DNA of 9,910 nt from Actinomycetes bacterium (GTDB taxonomy: Bacteria; Actinomycetota; Acidimicrobiia; Acidimicrobiales; RAAP-2). The stretch lies in the NCBI GenBank assembly GCA_021807655.1, contig JAKBCT010000026.1:1-9910 (forward strand), read 5' to 3'. Of this stretch, positions 6,517 through 9,910 are shown piece after piece. Made by a program: the position numbers and the translations under genes. The first letter of the stretch is position 1. Every line of letters begins with the position of its first letter. A model generated the notes under the pieces. It worked only from the letters and a program-made list of their open reading frames with translations, was not told where the DNA came from and searched no databases.

Positions 6517-6564
6517 ACCTTCTTCCACGCCGACGCGTGCGAGCCCAACGTCGCACGGGGCCCC

Positions 6565-6570
6565 TAGATT
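6565..6570 (+). promoter_or_regulatory. -10 element of the ftsH promoter, leaderless type
   Basis: TAGATT ends 6 nt before the GTG start of ftsH. Transcription starting 6-7 nt downstream would begin at or near that GTG. The GGAAGG between them abuts the start codon, too close to act as a normal Shine-Dalgarno. No -35 hexamer is obvious. Confidence 0.5.
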
Positions 6571-6576
6571 GGAAGG

Positions 6577-8610
6577 GTGAGTACAGCGCCGAACGACAAG
6601 CCCGGATTCAAGAAATTGCTGCCTTCGGGCGAGCGGCCGATGGCGCCGGAGTCGCGGCGGCGGGTCTTTACCATCGCCATCATCGCCTTCATCGTTGGGT
6701 TGCTCTTCATTCCGTCGCTTTTCCAGAGCAAGACCGTCAAGACCATCTCGTACTCGGCGCTCTTGGGTGACGTGAAGAACCAAAAAGTGGTGTCGGCCAC
6801 CGTCGACAACGCCAATGGCGTCATCTCGGGTCAGTTGAGCGATGGCACCAACTACACGGCCAACGGACCGGCGCCCGCGATCTCCAGTGAGATCGACACG
6901 CTCAAGTCCAACAACGTAACCGTGACCTTCTCGAACCCATCGAGTTTCGCCTCGACGTTCCTGCCCTACCTCATCTGGATCTTGATATTCGCCGGCTTCA
7001 TGATCTTCGCCGGGCGCCAAGCGCGAGGGCAGATGAACGGCATGATGGCCGTTGGTCGCTCCAAGGCCAAGCAGTTCAACCAAGACAAGCCGAAGATTAC
7101 CTTCGCCGACGTCGCGGGCTATCTGGGCGTCAAGCAGGAAATCAGTGAGGTGGTCGACTTCCTCAAGAATCCGGGGCGGTTTCGTGACATCGGCGCCATG
7201 ATCCCCAAGGGCATGCTGCTCGTGGGACCGCCGGGCACCGGCAAAACGATGCTCGCGCGAGCGGTGGCCGGCGAAGCGGGCGTTCCGTTCTTCTCGGTCT
7301 CGGGTTCGGACTTCATGGAGATGTTCGTCGGCGTCGGCGCGAGCCGCGTGCGCGACCTCTTTAACACCGCGCGCAAGCAGGCGCCGGCGATCGTCTTCAT
7401 CGACGAGATCGACTCGATCGGGCGCAAGCGAGGCGCCGGGGTCGGCGGTGGCCACGACGAGCGCGAGCAGACGCTGAACCAGATGCTGAGCGAGATGGAT
7501 GGCTTCGACCCCACCGAGGGCGTCGTCGTCATTGCCGCGACCAACCGGCCCGACGTGCTCGACCCGGCGCTGCTGCGTCCGGGTCGCTTCGATCGTCAGA
7601 TCGTTGTGCCCCTGCCCGACCTGGAAGAGCGCATTCCCATCCTCGAAGTGCACGCCAAGGGTAAACCACTGGACGCCAGTGTGGACCTCACCATGGTCGC
7701 GCGCGGTACGCCGGGCATGAGTGGGGCGGACCTCGCCAACCTCGTGAACGAGTCGGCGTTGCACGCCGTTCGGCGCCATTCGACGACGATCGCCATGGAG
7801 GACTTCGAGTCCGCGCGTGACCGGGTCATGATGGGTCAAGAGCGCGACACCATGGTGCTGCACGAAGAGGAGCGCGAGCGCATCGCCTTCCACGAGAGCG
7901 GCCACGCCCTGCTCGCCTACGTACTCGACAAAACCGACCCCCTGCACAAGATCACGATCATTCCGCGCGGCATGGCCCTCGGCGTGACGATGACGCTGCC
8001 CGAGGAAGACCGCCACATCATGTCGCGTCAGCATCTCGAAGACTCGCTCTGCATGCGCATGGGTGGTCGCGTGGCCGAGCTGCTCGTCTACGGCGACCTA
8101 TCGACCGGTGCGGCCGACGACCTCCAGCGCAATACGGACCTCGCTCGACGAATGGTCCGCGAGTGGGGTATGTCCAAGGAAATTGGCCCGATGGCCTGGG
8201 GATCGAACAACCAGGTGTTCCTCGGCGAGGACCTGATGCACACCCGCGACTACTCGGACCACACGTCCCAGATGATTGACGATGAGGTCGAGCGGATCCT
8301 GCGCGAGCAAGAGGCTCGCGCTATTGAAGTGCTGACGCTCCACCGTCGCGGTCTGGAGGCCCTGACTCGAGCCCTGCTGGAGCACGAGACCATCGACGGG
8401 TTGGAGGCCGCTCGGCTCATCGACGAGGCGCACGGTGAGCCGGTGCACACCCGCGCAACCAAGACGGTTAGCTCACTTTCCGGGCCCGCTGCCTCGCCGG
8501 CCGTGCCCGTCGAGGCGCCCGAGCCGACGGCGCCCGAGGTTCCCGTTGCCGCGACGGCCGAAGCCGCGGCCGCGCCGGCGTGGAAACCGCCGACGCTACC
8601 CGCCGTATAA
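6577..8610 (+). CDS. ftsH: FtsH, ATP-dependent membrane-anchored zinc metalloprotease
   Basis: FtsH is a hexameric AAA+ protease in the cytoplasmic membrane that degrades misassembled membrane proteins and some regulatory proteins. The 677-residue protein has two transmembrane helices (~29-48 and ~129-146) flanking a small extracytoplasmic domain. The AAA module carries Walker A GPPGTGKT at 217-224, the FVG pore loop at 250-252, Walker B VFIDEID at 273-279, and arginine fingers R334 and R337 in the second region of homology. The zinc site is HESGH at 439-443, with third ligand D515 in STGAADD. Everything needed for activity is intact. The tail from ~630 to 677 is Ala/Pro-rich and probably disordered, as in several actinobacterial FtsH proteins. 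The start is GTG 6577 with a -10 hexamer 6 nt upstream. The gene is divergent from the CPBP protease gene and stands alone; the tilS-hpt and folE-folP neighbours common for actinobacterial ftsH are absent. Confidence 0.97.
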   Translation: MSTAPNDKPGFKKLLPSGERPMAPESRRRVFTIAIIAFIVGLLFIPSLFQSKTVKTISYSALLGDVKNQKVVSATVDNANGVISGQLSDGTNYTANGPAPAISSEIDTLKSNNVTVTFSNPSSFASTFLPYLIWILIFAGFMIFAGRQARGQMNGMMAVGRSKAKQFNQDKPKITFADVAGYLGVKQEISEVVDFLKNPGRFRDIGAMIPKGMLLVGPPGTGKTMLARAVAGEAGVPFFSVSGSDFMEMFVGVGASRVRDLFNTARKQAPAIVFIDEIDSIGRKRGAGVGGGHDEREQTLNQMLSEMDGFDPTEGVVVIAATNRPDVLDPALLRPGRFDRQIVVPLPDLEERIPILEVHAKGKPLDASVDLTMVARGTPGMSGADLANLVNESALHAVRRHSTTIAMEDFESARDRVMMGQERDTMVLHEEERERIAFHESGHALLAYVLDKTDPLHKITIIPRGMALGVTMTLPEEDRHIMSRQHLEDSLCMRMGGRVAELLVYGDLSTGAADDLQRNTDLARRMVREWGMSKEIGPMAWGSNNQVFLGEDLMHTRDYSDHTSQMIDDEVERILREQEARAIEVLTLHRRGLEALTRALLEHETIDGLEAARLIDEAHGEPVHTRATKTVSSLSGPAASPAVPVEAPEPTAPEVPVAATAEAAAAPAWKPPTLPAV

Positions 8611-9910
8611 CGGCGCGAACATCACGACGCCGGCGGGTCGCGTGGGCAGGGTCGCCGCGACGATCAGGTCCGGCCGCAGCGATTCGATCACGACGCTGCG
8701 ACCACGGAACGCCCCAACGAGCGGGCGCAGGCTGACGGTGGCTCCCACCGCCACGCTCAACGTCCGCGGTGGTGCCTTGGACCCGATGACGCTCACCGCT
8801 ATCGTCAAGGGTCGAGTCCCGGCGTTCGTGGCGCTCACCGCGTCGAAACCTCGCCCCGCAAAATCACTGACCAGGTAGACGCTCGCCGGCGGATTGGGCG
8901 CCGACAGCCCCACGCCACTCGACGTACCAGTGACCAGCCCCGCCACGATGGCCGCACTGGCGCTGACGCGGACCACGGCGTAGCCGTGCGCCGGTACCGC
9001 CGAATTCGGCGTGACGGTGATGACCCCGGTGGTGTACGGCGCCACGGTGATGGTCTCGGGCGCCGGGTGAAACGGTGCCAACCCGATGGTTGCCGTCACC
9101 GTCGCCGTCGAGGCGGACGGGTTGGCCACGCGCACCTGGGCGATGGCCCCATTCGACGTCGTCACTTGGGGAAACCACGTCACCGTCGTTGGACCGGCCG
9201 AACCGGGCGAGAACGTCGTCACCAACCCCGACTCTTGGACCGCCGTGACCACCACCGCACTGCGCAGCACCCTCACGTGCACGCCGATGTTCGCCACGTC
9301 GATCGCCGGTGCGTTGAGATTGAGCGCCACAACGTCGTGCGCACCGATCGAAATCCCCTGAAACGACGCCGGCGCTGCGAAGCCCGACGGTGTGAAGAGC
9401 GTCACGTTGGTGACGGCCGTCGTCGCCGAAGGGTTGTACAGCACGACGTACGCCCGCGCCCCCACGGTGGTGCTGAGTCCCGAGGCGTACCAGTTGGTGT
9501 AGCCAGCGTCCACGCACGGCACCGACGCCGTTCCCGACTCGTTGAGCACGTCGGCGACCACGCCGCCCCCGTTGGTGACCGCGCTCACGCCGTACCAGTG
9601 TCCGGGACCGGTGGGCGTCACCGACGTCGTCGCGTGAGCGGCCAGCACGATCGAGCGCACCTTGCTCAACGCGCCGTTGGCGTCGACGCGCACGCCGAGT
9701 GTCCGGGGGTGATCGGCCGTGTTGAAAAAGACCACCCGACCGGCCGGCGAGCCCGACGCCCCGAGACCGGCGCAGTAGAGTGCCGCGGACTCGACGTTCG
9801 ATGTGGTCGACAGACTCGCGAGCTCGCCAGCCTGGTTGGACGTCTTGGCGAGGTTCGCGGCGATGGCCGTGGCGGCGAGGACCGCGAGCAGCGCGAGGTT
9901 GAGCGGACGA
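8596..9910 (-). CDS. Secreted beta-rich DUF5719-like protein, 5'-truncated by window edge
   Basis: The frame stays open from the stop at 8596 to the window edge, giving 437 visible residues. The first ~20 (LNLALLAVLAATAIAANLA) form a hydrophobic stretch like a signal peptide or N-terminal anchor, so the true start lies just outside the window and the in-frame GTG at 9735 is internal. The rest is rich in Val, Thr, Ala, Ser and Gly, with no catalytic motif. Four similar units begin near V59, A153, A257 and D356, each opening with a strand containing Asn (N63, N159, N263, N362), often followed by Pro-Ser. This suggests tandem immunoglobulin-like beta sandwiches. C46 (LYCAGLG) and C132 (VPCVDAG) could pair. 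This matches my recollection of the actinobacterial DUF5719 family, often encoded near manB and whiB-type genes, whose function is unknown. An envelope structural or adhesive role is an inference. Its 3' end overlaps ftsH by 15 bp, tail to tail. Confidence 0.75.
   Translation of the reverse strand, partial: RPLNLALLAVLAATAIAANLAKTSNQAGELASLSTTSNVESAALYCAGLGASGSPAGRVVFFNTADHPRTLGVRVDANGALSKVRSIVLAAHATTSVTPTGPGHWYGVSAVTNGGGVVADVLNESGTASVPCVDAGYTNWYASGLSTTVGARAYVVLYNPSATTAVTNVTLFTPSGFAAPASFQGISIGAHDVVALNLNAPAIDVANIGVHVRVLRSAVVVTAVQESGLVTTFSPGSAGPTTVTWFPQVTTSNGAIAQVRVANPSASTATVTATIGLAPFHPAPETITVAPYTTGVITVTPNSAVPAHGYAVVRVSASAAIVAGLVTGTSSGVGLSAPNPPASVYLVSDFAGRGFDAVSATNAGTRPLTIAVSVIGSKAPPRTLSVAVGATVSLRPLVGAFRGRSVVIESLRPDLIVAATLPTRPAGVVMFAPLYGG
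8601..8615. terminator. Small perfect hairpin in the ftsH/DUF5719 overlap
   Basis: CGCCGT (8601-8606) and ACGGCG (8610-8615) form a perfect 6-bp stem with a 3-nt loop that holds the first two bases of the ftsH TAA. The palindrome reads the same on both strands, so it could mark the end of both convergent transcripts. No U-tract follows on either strand, and a 6-bp stem is not rare in such GC-rich DNA. Confidence 0.25.

Noticed and set aside
5763..6548. Upstream extension making the large membrane protein 1070 residues long
   Set aside because: The added ~260 residues are Arg-rich, low in hydrophobic residues, and lie in another frame over the CPBP protease gene, which has clear catalytic motifs. 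The membrane protein begins naturally at the ATG at 5762.
6514..8034. 506-residue open frame on the - strand, antisense to ftsH
   Set aside because: It has no recognisable domain, a His/Arg/Asp-rich composition typical of an antisense shadow in GC-rich DNA, and lies fully opposite the well-conserved ftsH.
9733..9735. GTG at 9735 as the start of the secreted protein
   Set aside because: The frame remains open to the window edge and encodes a signal-peptide-like hydrophobic segment upstream, so this GTG is an internal Val codon.

Overview
The window is about 9.9 kb of dense, GC-rich bacterial DNA holding eight protein-coding genes, two of them cut by the window edges, and no RNA genes, insertion sequences or CRISPR arrays. 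Several things point to an actinobacterium, possibly Acidimicrobiia or a relative: high GC, frequent GTG starts with a -10-like hexamer only 6-8 nt upstream (leaderless-type promoters), a phosphomannomutase gene overlapping a Trm112-like small ORF, a secreted DUF5719-type protein, and a mycobacterial FadA3-like thiolase. This placement is an inference from gene content, not a phylogenetic result.

Layout. (1) 1-455, + strand: 3' part of a riboflavin synthase of the archaeal (lumazine-synthase-related) type. (2) 524-1732, + strand: thiolase with its own strong ribosome binding site. (3) 1729-3302, - strand: manB (phosphomannomutase/phosphoglucomutase) followed by a Trm112-like small protein that overlaps it by ATGA. 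(4) 3336-6502, - strand: a CPBP (CAAX/Abi) intramembrane protease followed by an 808-residue polytopic membrane protein resembling the PTPS-related/GT-C-like family, joined by a TGATG overlap. (5) 6577-8610, + strand: ftsH, divergent from the protease gene across a 74-bp gap. (6) 8596-9910, - strand: a secreted beta-rich DUF5719-like protein that overlaps the ftsH end by 15 bp and runs off the window.

How they fit together. manB supplies mannose-1-phosphate or glucose-1-phosphate for cell-envelope glycans. The GT-C-like membrane protein and the secreted DUF5719-like protein are plausible envelope partners, and a manB, Trm112 and DUF5719 grouping is, from memory, a recurrent actinobacterial neighbourhood. 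Two membrane proteases (FtsH and CPBP) share a divergent promoter region. The riboflavin synthase and thiolase look metabolically unrelated to the rest.

No clearly new defence or mobile system is visible. The most unusual points are the archaeal-type riboflavin synthase in a bacterium, the cysteine-free Trm112-like protein, the coupled protease/GT-C-like gene pair, the four ~100-residue repeats in the secreted protein, and stop codons lying in or next to the loops of GC-rich stem-loops at three gene ends.
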